NCBI RefSeq assembly: GCF_030436345.1
Contig: NZ_CP124038.1
Location: 496,001-560,000 of the forward strand
Source: [Borrelia] tanukii
GTDB lineage: Bacteria > Spirochaetota > Spirochaetia > Borreliales > Borreliaceae
Length of the DNA: 64,000 bases
Direction of reading: 5' to 3'
The stretch's first letter is position 1; the number at the start of each line of letters is the position of its first letter. The notes beneath the pieces were generated by a model that did no database searches, was not told the DNA's origin, and saw only the letters and a list, made by a program, of their open reading frames with translations. The translations under genes were made by a program, and so were the position numbers. Shown here one piece after another: positions 27,029 to 36,098 of this stretch.

Positions 27029-28591
27029 ATGAAGGCAGATTTAAATTTAATAAAAACATTACATCCTCTTGAAATAAAAGTAATTTTAAATAATAAAAAA
27101 GAGGATAATATTTCTGCTTCAATTATTATTGAAAAATTGGGGTTTAATGAAGGTCAAGCAAATAAAACAATTGAATGGTTAAATTCTAAAAGAATTATTG
27201 AAGAAATTTATAGAAAATTGAATGTATTTTATAAAGCAACAGAAAGGGGTCTTGGTGCTTTAAGAACTGGATTTGTTGAGGAAAAAATAATAAATCTGGT
27301 ATCTAAAAAAGCAGTGTTGGCTTCAAATTTAGCCTTAGAGCTTGATCTTGATGTTAAAGAGGTGAGAAAAGCGTTTGGTAATTTATTAAAAGAAGGCATT
27401 ATTTCTCTTGATTCAAATAAACAGATTATTGTAAATTGTTTAGACGACATAGAGGCTAATTATCAAAAAATACGTGTTTTGTTAGAAAGAGCAAAAAGAG
27501 GTGATCTTCTCAGAGAAAGTTTGACAACTGAAGAGCTTTTATTAATATCAAATTTTTCTAAAAAAAAAGGAGCAGATTCTGTATTTTTTAAAATAATAGA
27601 AAAACTTGATTTGAAGTTTAGATTATCTAGTTTTGGGTTGGAAGTAAAAAATTTTTTAATGAAAAGTAAATTGACAGGAGATGAGCTTACTAAGCTTACT
27701 CCCGAAATTTTAAAGAATAAAACGTATGAGAATAAAAAATTTAGAGCTTATAATATTCATATTCCATCAGCTAAAACTTTTATTGGGCGCTTTAATTCTT
27801 ATTTAGATTATATTTCTAAAATTAAAGACAAATTAGTAGGTCTTGGTTTTGAAGAGTTTGACGGTCCTTTAGTAGAAACAGAATTTTTCAACAACGATGC
27901 TCTTTTTATGCCCCAATTCCATCCTTCTCGAGACATTAAGGATGTTTATTATATTTCAGATCCTAGTATGCAAAAATCTTTACCCGAACCTTATTTTTCT
28001 AATGTAAAATTAGCTCATGAAACAGGATATGCAACAGGTTCAAGAGGTTGGAGGTATAGTTTTAGTGAAGATCTTTCTAAGAGATTAGTTTTAAGAACTC
28101 AGGGTACTGTTCTTTCTGCAAAGCAATTAATTAATGCCAAAAACCCAGGTAGATATTTTGGAGTTATTAGATGTTTTAGATATGATCAAGTAGATGCAAC
28201 TCACGGAGTCGATTTTTATCAAACCGAAGGGATTGTTATTGAGGATAGCGCTAACATTAAAACTTTGCTGGGCCTTCTTGAAATTTTTGCCAAGGAGCTT
28301 GCGGGCGCTACAGAAGTTAAATATGTTCCCGCATATTTTCCCTTTACTGAGCCTTCGATTGAAATGCATGTAAAACATCCTGTTCTTGGTTGGTTTGAAC
28401 TTGGAGGAAGTGGAATTTTTAGACCAGAAGTTACAAAGCCTTTGGGTATTGATCTTCCTGTTATTGCTTGGGGGATTGGAATTGATAGAATGGCTTTAAT
28501 GCACTTAGGTTTAAATGATTTAAGAGATCTTTTTACTTATGATATTGGGGATGTTATTTTAAGACGAGGAAAGATGAGATGCCAAAGGTAG
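27029..28591 (+). CDS. pheS: Phenylalanyl-tRNA synthetase alpha subunit, archaeal/eukaryal type
   Basis: It charges tRNA-Phe together with PheT. The 520-residue length and N-terminal winged-helix-like region (residues ~1-200) are those of archaeal/eukaryal PheRS alpha; bacterial PheS has about 330. The class II core contains GVDFYQTEGIVIEDS, PYFPFTEPSIEMHV-type AYFPFTEPSIEMHVKHP, FELGGSGIFRPEVTKP and the motif 3 arginine in AWGIGIDRMAL. ATG 27029 follows the coiled-coil gene by 11 bases; it overlaps pheT by 13 bases. Confidence 0.95.
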   Translation: MKADLNLIKTLHPLEIKVILNNKKEDNISASIIIEKLGFNEGQANKTIEWLNSKRIIEEIYRKLNVFYKATERGLGALRTGFVEEKIINLVSKKAVLASNLALELDLDVKEVRKAFGNLLKEGIISLDSNKQIIVNCLDDIEANYQKIRVLLERAKRGDLLRESLTTEELLLISNFSKKKGADSVFFKIIEKLDLKFRLSSFGLEVKNFLMKSKLTGDELTKLTPEILKNKTYENKKFRAYNIHIPSAKTFIGRFNSYLDYISKIKDKLVGLGFEEFDGPLVETEFFNNDALFMPQFHPSRDIKDVYYISDPSMQKSLPEPYFSNVKLAHETGYATGSRGWRYSFSEDLSKRLVLRTQGTVLSAKQLINAKNPGRYFGVIRCFRYDQVDATHGVDFYQTEGIVIEDSANIKTLLGLLEIFAKELAGATEVKYVPAYFPFTEPSIEMHVKHPVLGWFELGGSGIFRPEVTKPLGIDLPVIAWGIGIDRMALMHLGLNDLRDLFTYDIGDVILRRGKMRCQR

Positions 28592-30279
28592 AAATTTACA
28601 AAAATCTTTTTTTAGATAAAATAGGAAAAAATTTTACAAATTTAGAAATTTCAGAATTACTTGAACCATTTAAAGCAGAATTTGATGGGTTTGATGAAAG
28701 TTCGGGAAAAATCAAAATAGAATTTAATGATACAAATAGACCAGATTTGTGGTCTTATACTGGACTTGCGCGTCAAATAAAAACGTATTTTTTTGGAGAA
28801 ATGCCTTATTATGATTTTTTTTCAAAAAAAGGAGATTTTAAAAGGCATTATGGTGAAATTTTAGTTGATAATAAAATGTCTCAAATCAGGCCGTTTATTT
28901 TTGGATTTTTAGCAAAAGGATTAATTATTAATGACAGAATGCTTGAGACACTAATTCAATTTCAAGAAAAACTTTGTCAAAATTATGGACAAAAAAGAAG
29001 AAGAGTCGCAATGGGGATGTATAATTCTAATTTTATTGAATTTCCAATAAGTTATGTTGCTTCATCTCCTAATCACAAGTTTGTTCCCTTGGGAATGGAT
29101 TGTGAACTTTCTCTTTTAGAAATAAATGAAAAGCATCCCAAAGGGTTAGAATATTCCCATATTATTAAAAATTTTGATAAGTATCCGTTATTATTAGATA
29201 ATAATAACAATGTAGTCTCTTATCCCCCAATAATTAATTCTAACAATATTGGATCTTTAAGGGTTGGTGATACCGATTTATTTATTGAGGTTACGGGTAT
29301 TGATTTTGAAGCAACTTTGTTAGCGTTATCTGTAGCAGCTTGTGATTTTTATGATATGGGTTTTGAAATTTTGCCCGTAAAAACTGTGTTTAGAGAGCCT
29401 TGTGATTTAGGTTTTGAAGAATTAGTATGCCCTTATTATTTTCAAGAAGAAGTAGAGTTTAATGTAAAAAATGTTAATAGACTGCTTGGAAGCAATTTAA
29501 CATTAGAACGTATTTGCCTTAGTTTAAAGAAAATGGGAGTAAGTTCTTATTCTAAAGACTTAAAAAACTATGTTATTCCACCTTTTTATAGAAACGACTT
29601 TCTTCATGAGGTTGATGTAATTGAAGATGTAATGATAGGGGAAGGTCTTGCAAGTTTTCGTCCAGATCTTCCCAAATCCTTTACAGTGGGAAAGCTTAGT
29701 GCTTTGGAAGAGTTTTCAAGGGATGTTAGAAATTTAATGGTGGGCATGGGATTTCAAGAGATGATTTATAATTATATGGGCTCTAAGAAAGATTTTATTG
29801 ATAGAATGAATATTAATGATCAAAATTTTCTAAAAGTATCTAATCCAATGACAGAGAATTATGAATATATTAGGGCATCAATAATTCCTAATTTATTAAA
29901 ATCAGAAAGTATTAGTTCTAATTTTCCTTATCCACATAAAATTTTTGAAGTTGGTAAGGTGGCTTTAAAAAATTTGGATACTATTGAAGGAACAAGTACT
30001 TTTACCAATTTAGCTTTTTTAATGGCCGGTAAAGAAATTTCTTTTAATGAGATTAATTCAATTGTTGCAACACTTTTTTATTATTTAAATATTGAGATTA
30101 ATTTAAGAGAATCAAAAGCCACTTTTTATATTAGTGGCAGGGGGGCAGATATTTTGATTGAAGGCTTTAATGTAGGTAGTTTTGGTGAAATTTCACCTTA
30201 TGTTTTAAATAATTTTGGCATTTTTATTCCATGTTCTGTTTTTGAGGTTAATATCAATAAACTTATGAGTCAATCTTAA
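28579..30279 (+). CDS. pheT: Phenylalanyl-tRNA synthetase beta subunit, archaeal/eukaryal type
   Basis: Partner of PheS. The 566-residue length fits archaeal/eukaryal PheRS beta; bacterial PheT has about 800 residues with an N-terminal EMAP-type and a C-terminal anticodon-binding domain, both missing here. Recognisable parts are EFNDTNRPDLWSYTGLARQI, the B5-like region ending YRNDFLHEVDVIEDVMIGEG, and the B3/B4 editing-region neighbourhood. ATG 28579 lies inside the end of pheS, with GAGG at 28567-28570 region as probable ribosome-binding site. Confidence 0.94.
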   Translation: MPKVEIYKNLFLDKIGKNFTNLEISELLEPFKAEFDGFDESSGKIKIEFNDTNRPDLWSYTGLARQIKTYFFGEMPYYDFFSKKGDFKRHYGEILVDNKMSQIRPFIFGFLAKGLIINDRMLETLIQFQEKLCQNYGQKRRRVAMGMYNSNFIEFPISYVASSPNHKFVPLGMDCELSLLEINEKHPKGLEYSHIIKNFDKYPLLLDNNNNVVSYPPIINSNNIGSLRVGDTDLFIEVTGIDFEATLLALSVAACDFYDMGFEILPVKTVFREPCDLGFEELVCPYYFQEEVEFNVKNVNRLLGSNLTLERICLSLKKMGVSSYSKDLKNYVIPPFYRNDFLHEVDVIEDVMIGEGLASFRPDLPKSFTVGKLSALEEFSRDVRNLMVGMGFQEMIYNYMGSKKDFIDRMNINDQNFLKVSNPMTENYEYIRASIIPNLLKSESISSNFPYPHKIFEVGKVALKNLDTIEGTSTFTNLAFLMAGKEISFNEINSIVATLFYYLNIEINLRESKATFYISGRGADILIEGFNVGSFGEISPYVLNNFGIFIPCSVFEVNINKLMSQS

Positions 30280-30349
30280 GCATTGAATATTAATTTCAGC
30301 AATATTAAGATTTGTATTAAAGATTTTAAGAGAAACTTGAAATTTAGAT

Positions 30350-31330
30350 ATGTTAGAATTTGAAACCATTGATATAAATTTGATTAAAAAGGAAAATTCA
30401 TCTCAAAAAGAGGTAGAATTTATTGAAGATGTAATAATTGTAGGATCTGGTCCTGCTGGATTAACAGCTGGGATTTATTCTGTTATGAGTAATTATAAAG
30501 TTGCTATTTTAGAAGGTCCTGAACCTGGGGGACAGCTTACTACAACCACAGAAGTTTATAATTATCCTGGCTTTAAAAATGGAATAAGTGGTAGAGAGTT
30601 GATGTTAAATATGAGGGAGCAAGCGGTAAATCTTGGAGCTAAAACTTTTCTCGAAACCGTTTTGTATATAAAAAGGGATAATAGTATTTTTTACCTTTAT
30701 ACAGAAAATTATGTTTATAAAAGTAAAGCTGTTATTATTGCTTCAGGATCAAAACCCCAAAAACTTGAAACTCTTAAAAATTCGGATTTATTTTGGAATA
30801 AGGGTATTTCTGTTTGTGCTATTTGTGATGGACATCTTTTCAAAGGGAAAAGGGTTGCGGTAATTGGTGGAGGCAATACTGCCCTTTCAGAATCAATTTA
30901 TTTAAGCAAATTAGCGGATAAGGTTTATATTATTGTGAGAAAAGATTATCTTAAAGCTATTGCTATGTTAAGAGATAGTGTTGCAAAGTTGCCAAATGTT
31001 GAAATTTTGTATAATTCAGAAGCCATAGAAGTAGATGGCCAATCTTCTGTTTCTTCGGTTAAGATTTTTAATAAAAAAGATAATGTTGTTTATGAATTAG
31101 AAGCAAATGCTGTATTTATGGCTGTTGGCTATAAACCGAATACAGAATTTTTAAAGGGGTTTTTAGATTTAGATGAAGAAGGGTTTATTGTAACTAAGGA
31201 TGTTGTTAAAACAAGTGTAGATGGTGTTTTTTCATGTGGAGATGTTAGTAATAAACTTTATGCCCAAGCCATTACTGCTGCTGCTGAGGGGTTTATTGCT
31301 TCTGTTGAGTTAGGAAATTTTTTAAAATAG
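30350..31330 (+). CDS. trxB: Thioredoxin reductase
   Basis: An NADPH-dependent flavoprotein that reduces thioredoxin. The FAD-binding GSGPAGLTAGIYS begins at about residue 32, the redox pair is in CAICDGH, the NADPH-binding motif is VAVIGGGNTALSES, and the C-terminal FAD motif is GVFSCGDVSNKLYAQAI. The 326 residues include about 20 more at the N-terminus than E. coli TrxB. The ribosome-binding site before ATG 30350 is weak. It is separated from pheT by 70 AT-rich bases and ends facing rlmB. Confidence 0.95.
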   Translation: MLEFETIDINLIKKENSSQKEVEFIEDVIIVGSGPAGLTAGIYSVMSNYKVAILEGPEPGGQLTTTTEVYNYPGFKNGISGRELMLNMREQAVNLGAKTFLETVLYIKRDNSIFYLYTENYVYKSKAVIIASGSKPQKLETLKNSDLFWNKGISVCAICDGHLFKGKRVAVIGGGNTALSESIYLSKLADKVYIIVRKDYLKAIAMLRDSVAKLPNVEILYNSEAIEVDGQSSVSSVKIFNKKDNVVYELEANAVFMAVGYKPNTEFLKGFLDLDEEGFIVTKDVVKTSVDGVFSCGDVSNKLYAQAITAAAEGFIASVELGNFLK

Positions 31331-31387
31331 TTTTTATTAAAATGGTTTTTTGTTTTTTTAAATGAAGTTTTTATTTAATTTAATGTT

Positions 31388-32128
31388 TTAGAGTAGATTT
31401 AGTTGCCTTTTGATTTCAAAGATTAAAATGCCTGCGGATACGGAAACATTAAGTGAGTCTATTTTGCCGCTAGTTGGTATCCTTATTAAAAAATCAGAGT
31501 TTTCTTTTATTAGCTTGTGTACGCCTTTCCCTTCATTTCCTAAAATAAGTGCAATTTTTTTGTCGTTTATTTTAATTTTGTTTATATCTTGTCCTTTAAC
31601 ATCACCAGTGTATATCCAAAAGCCATTTTTTTTCAAAAAATTTATTGTATTGTTTATGTTTGTCACTGTTAATTTTTTTACATATTGACTTGCACCAGAG
31701 CTAGTGCGCAAAACTGTCAAATTGTCTTTTGCGCTACGTTTTTGAGTAGTAATTACAAGATCTATGCTAAACTGTTCTGCTGTTCTAAGGATTGCTCCGA
31801 AGTTTTGGGGGTCTTCTATTCCATCTAGAAGCAAGATGAAAGCATTTTCTTTTTTTTTAAATGTTTCTAGTAAATTTTCAAAGTCTTTGGTTTGTGTTTT
31901 TACATTTTTATTTTTTTCAAGTTTTAATTTTAATGCAAATCCTCTATGGTCTTTGTTTTTAAGAATTTTGTCAAGTTCATTTATACTTATTCTTCTTATT
32001 TTTATATTTTGTGTTTTAGCCAGTTTTTCAATTTCTTTGGTTTTTGAACTTTTTTTTGATATATAAAGTTCAAATCCTTTATTATTTTTTATGCTTTCAA
32101 TTATTGAATTGGCATGAGTTATATACAT
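31388..32128 (-). CDS. rlmB: SpoU-family 23S rRNA (guanosine-2'-O)-methyltransferase RlmB-like
   Basis: SPOUT-class RNA 2'-O-methyltransferase. The 246 residues show an N-terminal substrate-binding region (YITHANSIIESIKN), motif 1 ILLLDGIEDPQNFGAILRTA, motif 2 LILGNEGKGVHKLI and motif 3 IPTSGKIDSLNVSVSAGILI. RlmB methylates G2251 in E. coli; TrmH-like tRNA specificity cannot be excluded by eye. It starts one base after the dnaJ stop, so it appears to be the last gene of the heat-shock operon. Confidence 0.88.
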   Translation of the reverse strand: MYITHANSIIESIKNNKGFELYISKKSSKTKEIEKLAKTQNIKIRRISINELDKILKNKDHRGFALKLKLEKNKNVKTQTKDFENLLETFKKKENAFILLLDGIEDPQNFGAILRTAEQFSIDLVITTQKRSAKDNLTVLRTSSGASQYVKKLTVTNINNTINFLKKNGFWIYTGDVKGQDINKIKINDKKIALILGNEGKGVHKLIKENSDFLIRIPTSGKIDSLNVSVSAGILIFEIKRQLNLL

Positions 32129-32129
32129 A

Positions 32130-33224
32130 TTATACTTTGAGTAAATCTATTTCATCACCATCTCTTATTTCTTTGCTCAAGCTTTCAAAAAGTTTGATAG
32201 CATTAGAATTTAAATTTTTAGGTGTTTTTATTTTGGTGATTAATATCAAGTTTCCAAACTTTTCGGTTTGAAGAATTGGCATTCCTGCGTTTTTAATTAA
32301 AATTTGTTCTTCATTTTCTATTCCTTTTGGAATTTGTATTTTGATCTCTTTTGAAGCGATTGTTTTTATTCTTACTTCTTTTCCAAGGGCTGCTTGAGTA
32401 AAGCTTATTGGAAGCATTGCGTAGAGATCTTTACCATTTCTTTTAAATATTTTATGAGATCTTATTAATATTTTTACATAAAGATCACCATATTCTTGGT
32501 TATCTGGATTAACATTTCCTTTGCCTTTCATTTTTATTTGTTGATTATTATCAATACCTGAAGGGATGTTTAATTGAATAGTTTCTTGCTTTGTAAGGCT
32601 TCCTTTTCCTTTACAAGATTTACAAGGGTTTGATATTATTTTACCTTCACCGTAGCATTTAGAACATGTTGTTGTAACTCTGAAAAATCCTCCGCCTTGT
32701 ACTACTCTTCCGCTGCCGTTACACATGTTACAGATTGAAGGGCTTGAACCTTTTTCGGATTTTTTTCCTAAACAAGAATGACAGAGTATTTGTCTTGTTA
32801 TGTTTATATTATTTTTGTAACCAAAGTATGCATTTTCAAGAGATATTTCTATGTTATATCCTACGTCTTCACCTTTTGCATGTTTTCTGTTTTTTTCTTG
32901 TCCTTTGTTTCCAGTAAAAAATGAATCAAAAATATCGCCAAAATCTTCAAATATATCTGAAAATCCACTAAATCCACCTGAAAACCCTTCAAATCCTCCT
33001 CCTTCAAAAGCGGAATGTCCAAATCTGTCGTATTTGGCTTTCTTATTGTCATCTATTAAAATTTCATAAGCTTGAGTAGCTTCTTTAAAGATAGAAGCGG
33101 CCTCTTCATTCCCTTGATTTCTGTCGGGGTGATATTTAATTGCTATTTTTCTATAAGCTTTTTTTATTTCATCTTTTGAGGCTCCTTTCGAGAGCCCCAA
33201 AATTTCATAATAATCTTTTTTCAC
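32130..33224 (-). CDS. dnaJ: Chaperone DnaJ
   Basis: Co-chaperone that stimulates the DnaK ATPase and delivers substrates. The 364-residue protein has the J domain with HPD ([12 protein letters not shown]), a Gly/Phe-rich linker ([20 protein letters not shown]), four CxxC zinc motifs (CHSC, CNMC, CSKC, CKSC) and the C-terminal substrate-binding domain. The start is GTG 33224, sharing one base with the dnaK TAG stop (TAGTG), so translation is tightly coupled. Confidence 0.96.
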   Translation of the reverse strand: MKKDYYEILGLSKGASKDEIKKAYRKIAIKYHPDRNQGNEEAASIFKEATQAYEILIDDNKKAKYDRFGHSAFEGGGFEGFSGGFSGFSDIFEDFGDIFDSFFTGNKGQEKNRKHAKGEDVGYNIEISLENAYFGYKNNINITRQILCHSCLGKKSEKGSSPSICNMCNGSGRVVQGGGFFRVTTTCSKCYGEGKIISNPCKSCKGKGSLTKQETIQLNIPSGIDNNQQIKMKGKGNVNPDNQEYGDLYVKILIRSHKIFKRNGKDLYAMLPISFTQAALGKEVRIKTIASKEIKIQIPKGIENEEQILIKNAGMPILQTEKFGNLILITKIKTPKNLNSNAIKLFESLSKEIRDGDEIDLLKV

Positions 33225-35131
33225 TATTTTTTATCCTCGTCAACAACTTCGTAATCAGCTTCTTTGCCTTCTTCGCTTGTATTGCTTTGGGTGCTATTTT
33301 CTTGTTGGCTGCTTGCATTTTGCTGAGAAGAATCTTTATACATCATTTCAGCTATCTTGTAAGAAGCTTTTTGAAGTTCTTCTGTTCTAGATTTTATAAG
33401 TGAGATGTCTTCTTTTTCAAGACTTTCTTTTAATTCTTTTATTTTATTTTCAATAGCTTCTTTGTCTTCGCTTGAAATTTTTTCAGAATATTCTTTTAAT
33501 GATTTTTCTGTTTGATAAATTAAAGAATTAGCTGTATTTTTTGCTTCAATATTTTCTTTTAATTTTTTATCTTCTTCTGCATGAGCTTCTGCATCTTTTA
33601 CCATGCGATCTATTTCTGATTCAGAGAGTCCTGATGATGATTCAATTCTAATTTTTTGTTCTTTTCCTGTTCCCATATCTTTTGCAGACACGTGAACTAT
33701 TCCATTAGCGTCAATGTCAAAGCTGACTTCAATTTGAGGCACTCCTCTTGGTGCTGCTGGTATTCCATCAAGTATAAAATTACCAAGTATTCTATTTTGT
33801 GCTGCCATTTCACGTTCACCTTGAAGGACTTTAATATCAACAGAGGTTTGATTATCGGCAGCTGTTGAGAATACTTGACTTTTTTTTGTAGGAATTGTAG
33901 TGTTTCGTTCAATAAGTTTAGTCATCACACCACCTAGTGTTTCTATTCCTAGTGAGAGTGGAGTAACGTCAAGGAGTACCATGTCTTTAGTTTCTCCAGT
34001 TAAAATACCACCCTGAATAGCAGCTCCAATTGCTACGGCTTCATCTGGATTTACTCCTTTGTTAGGATCTTGTCCAAATATATCTTTTACAATTTTTTGA
34101 ATAGCAGGAATTCTTGTTGATCCGCCTACAAGTATTACTTCATTGATGTCAGAAGCTTTAAGTCCAGCATCTTTAATAGCTTTAAGGCATGGTTCTTTTG
34201 TTTTTTGAACTAAATGGTCTACCATTTGTTCAAATTTTGCTCTTGTTAGAGTATGTTGTAAGTGTTTTGGACCATTTGCATCTGCTGTAATAAATGGAAG
34301 ATTTATTGAAGCTTCTTGTGCGCCTGAAAGTTCTATTTTAGCTTTTTCGGCTGCCTCTTTAAGTCTTTGAAGAGCCATTTTGTCGTTTGACAAATCAATA
34401 GCGCTTTCTTTTTTGAATTCTGAAATTAAATGCTTTATTATTTCATCGTCAAAATTGTCGCCTCCAAGGTGTGTGTCTCCATTGGTTGACTTTACTTCAA
34501 AAACACCATCTCCAAGCTCCAATATTGAAATGTCAAATGTTCCTCCACCAAGATCGTAAACAGCAACAATTTCTTCGTGTTTTTTTTCAATTCCGTAAGC
34601 AAGAGCAGCAGCAGTTGGTTCGTTAACAATTCTTTTCACCTCAAGACCCGCTATTTTCCCAGCATCTTTTGTAGCCTGTCTTTGAGCATCGTTAAAGTAA
34701 GCAGGGACTGTAATGACAGCTTCTGTAACTTTTTCACCTAAGTAAGCCTCTGCTGTTTCTTTCATTTTTGTAAGAGTTGCTGCTGAAATCTCAGGCGGCG
34801 ACATTTGCTTTTTTATATTGGAAATGTTTACCCGTGCATCGCCATTTAGTCCTTTTTCTATTTTATAAGGAACCATTTTTATTTCGCTTGCAACCTCTTC
34901 AAATCTTCTTCCCATAAATCTTTTAATAGAATAAATTGTGTTTTCTGGGTTTGTAACCATTTGGTTTTTTGCGACTTGTCCTACAAGTCTTTCGCCTTTA
35001 TTTGTGTATGCAACAATAGATGGAGTGGTTCTACCTCCTTCTGAATTTTGTATTACAACTGGCTTTCCATGCTCCATTATAGCTACACATGAGTTTGTTG
35101 TTCCTAGGTCAATACCTATTATTTTGCCCAT
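33224..35131 (-). CDS. dnaK: Chaperone DnaK (Hsp70)
   Basis: ATP-dependent chaperone. The 635-residue protein contains [20 protein letters not shown] at the N-terminus, [32 protein letters not shown], and the C-terminal [12 protein letters not shown] after a Gln/Ser-rich linker. ATG 35131 follows AAGGAGG. It lies 24 bases after grpE. The operon order grpE-dnaK-dnaJ is standard, but there is no hrcA in front. Confidence 0.97.
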   Translation of the reverse strand: MGKIIGIDLGTTNSCVAIMEHGKPVVIQNSEGGRTTPSIVAYTNKGERLVGQVAKNQMVTNPENTIYSIKRFMGRRFEEVASEIKMVPYKIEKGLNGDARVNISNIKKQMSPPEISAATLTKMKETAEAYLGEKVTEAVITVPAYFNDAQRQATKDAGKIAGLEVKRIVNEPTAAALAYGIEKKHEEIVAVYDLGGGTFDISILELGDGVFEVKSTNGDTHLGGDNFDDEIIKHLISEFKKESAIDLSNDKMALQRLKEAAEKAKIELSGAQEASINLPFITADANGPKHLQHTLTRAKFEQMVDHLVQKTKEPCLKAIKDAGLKASDINEVILVGGSTRIPAIQKIVKDIFGQDPNKGVNPDEAVAIGAAIQGGILTGETKDMVLLDVTPLSLGIETLGGVMTKLIERNTTIPTKKSQVFSTAADNQTSVDIKVLQGEREMAAQNRILGNFILDGIPAAPRGVPQIEVSFDIDANGIVHVSAKDMGTGKEQKIRIESSSGLSESEIDRMVKDAEAHAEEDKKLKENIEAKNTANSLIYQTEKSLKEYSEKISSEDKEAIENKIKELKESLEKEDISLIKSRTEELQKASYKIAEMMYKDSSQQNASSQQENSTQSNTSEEGKEADYEVVDEDKK

Positions 35132-35155
35132 ATTATAAACCTCCTTCTTTTCTAA

Positions 35156-35719
35156 TTAATTTTTACTTTGAGCAACTTTAACTTTTGCCGTTCTTAATAT
35201 TCTGTCGTTGTAGCAATAACCTTTTTGGTATACTTCCACTATTTCTGGATTTTTAAGATCTTCTTTCTCTTCAATACTTATTGCTTCATGACGACTTGGA
35301 TCAAAATTTTCACCATTTTCTCCAAATTTTTTTAAATTATATTTTTTATCAAAGATTGATAGTATTTCATTTTCAATCATACTGATTCCTGTCAATAGGT
35401 TGTCAAAATCTTTAGATTTTTTTGAAGAGTTAATAGCTCGTTCTAGGTTATCAAGAAAATTAACGACATCTTTCATTATTGTTTCATTTGCAAATTTAAC
35501 AAAATTGTCTTTTTCTTTTTCTAATCTTTTTCTGAAGTTTTCAAATTCTGCTTGTTTTCTTAAATACAAATCTTTAAGATTGGAAATTTCATTTTCAAGC
35601 TCGGTAATTTTTTTATCAGAATTTACCAGATTTAAGTTTTCTTTTTTTTGAGATTTTGTATTTTTGTTATCTTGTTTGTTGGGTTTTTCGGTTTCGGTTT
35701 TAGTTTCTTTTTTTTCCAT
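35156..35719 (-). CDS. grpE: Nucleotide exchange factor GrpE
   Basis: GrpE releases ADP from DnaK. The 187-residue product has a charged Lys/Glu/Thr-rich N-terminus, a long helix ([20 protein letters not shown]) and the C-terminal beta domain with [13 protein letters not shown] and [20 protein letters not shown], typical of GrpE. ATG 35719 is preceded by a strong AAAGGAGGG at 35731-35723. It is the first gene of the heat-shock operon. Confidence 0.96.
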   Translation of the reverse strand: MEKKETKTETEKPNKQDNKNTKSQKKENLNLVNSDKKITELENEISNLKDLYLRKQAEFENFRKRLEKEKDNFVKFANETIMKDVVNFLDNLERAINSSKKSKDFDNLLTGISMIENEILSIFDKKYNLKKFGENGENFDPSRHEAISIEEKEDLKNPEIVEVYQKGYCYNDRILRTAKVKVAQSKN

Positions 35720-35739
35720 TTTCCCTCCTTTGATAAAGC

Positions 35740-35768
35740 ATTTTATCTTTAAAAAAAATATTTTACAA
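35740..35768 (-). promoter_or_regulatory. Sigma70-like promoter of grpE-dnaK-dnaJ-rlmB
   Basis: On the minus strand, -35 TTGTAA (35768-35763) and -10 TAAAAT (35745-35740) are separated by exactly 17 bases, with the transcription start expected near 35733 and the grpE ribosome-binding site right after. No CIRCE repeat (TTAGCACTC-N9-GAGTGCTAA) is present nearby, so HrcA-type control is not apparent. Confidence 0.65.
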
Positions 35769-36063
35769 ATTTTTTTCTTTCTTAAAATTTACTAAAATTG
35801 ATTCATTTTGATCATTTGCAAGATATATATTTTTCTTAAGCTTTTAGTAATAGTGTTGTATTGATACATATTGTTATTTGGCAAAAATGTTCGTGTGTAT
35901 TTTTTTGTCAAAATAAAAAATTTTAATTTTTTTATTTATTAGAATATTTTTGGGATCATTTTTTGATTTTGTTTGTTTTTTGTGAGTTTATAGATACCCG
36001 CAATTTTAGGATATTGTTAAAATATGGATCAGTATTGGTTTTGCTACGCTATTAAATTTTTTG
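35769..36063. other. Intergenic region between the grpE and nadE promoters
   Basis: About 295 AT-rich bases between divergent promoters. I see no gene-length frame, no ribosome-binding site, no strong inverted repeat and no operator that I recognise. It forms the middle of the 379-base gap between grpE and nadE. Confidence 0.6.
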
Positions 36064-36092
36064 TTGTAATTTAATGTATTATTGCTTATTAT
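36064..36092 (+). promoter_or_regulatory. Sigma70-like promoter of nadE, placed for a leaderless mRNA
   Basis: TTGTAA (36064-36069) and TATTAT (36087-36092) are 17 bases apart. The -10 box ends only 6 bases before the nadE ATG (36099), so transcription should start at or within a base or two of the start codon. No Shine-Dalgarno sequence is visible. Leaderless translation is inferred from this spacing. Confidence 0.55.
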
Positions 36093-36098
36093 TTACCT

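Noticed and set aside
31410-32066. Plus-strand frames opposite rlmB
   Set aside because: The minus strand carries all SpoU motifs; the plus frames are Phe/Ser-rich shadows.
35720-36098. CIRCE or other heat-shock operator upstream of grpE
   Set aside because: Looked for TTAGCACTC/GAGTGCTAA on both strands and found neither half-site.
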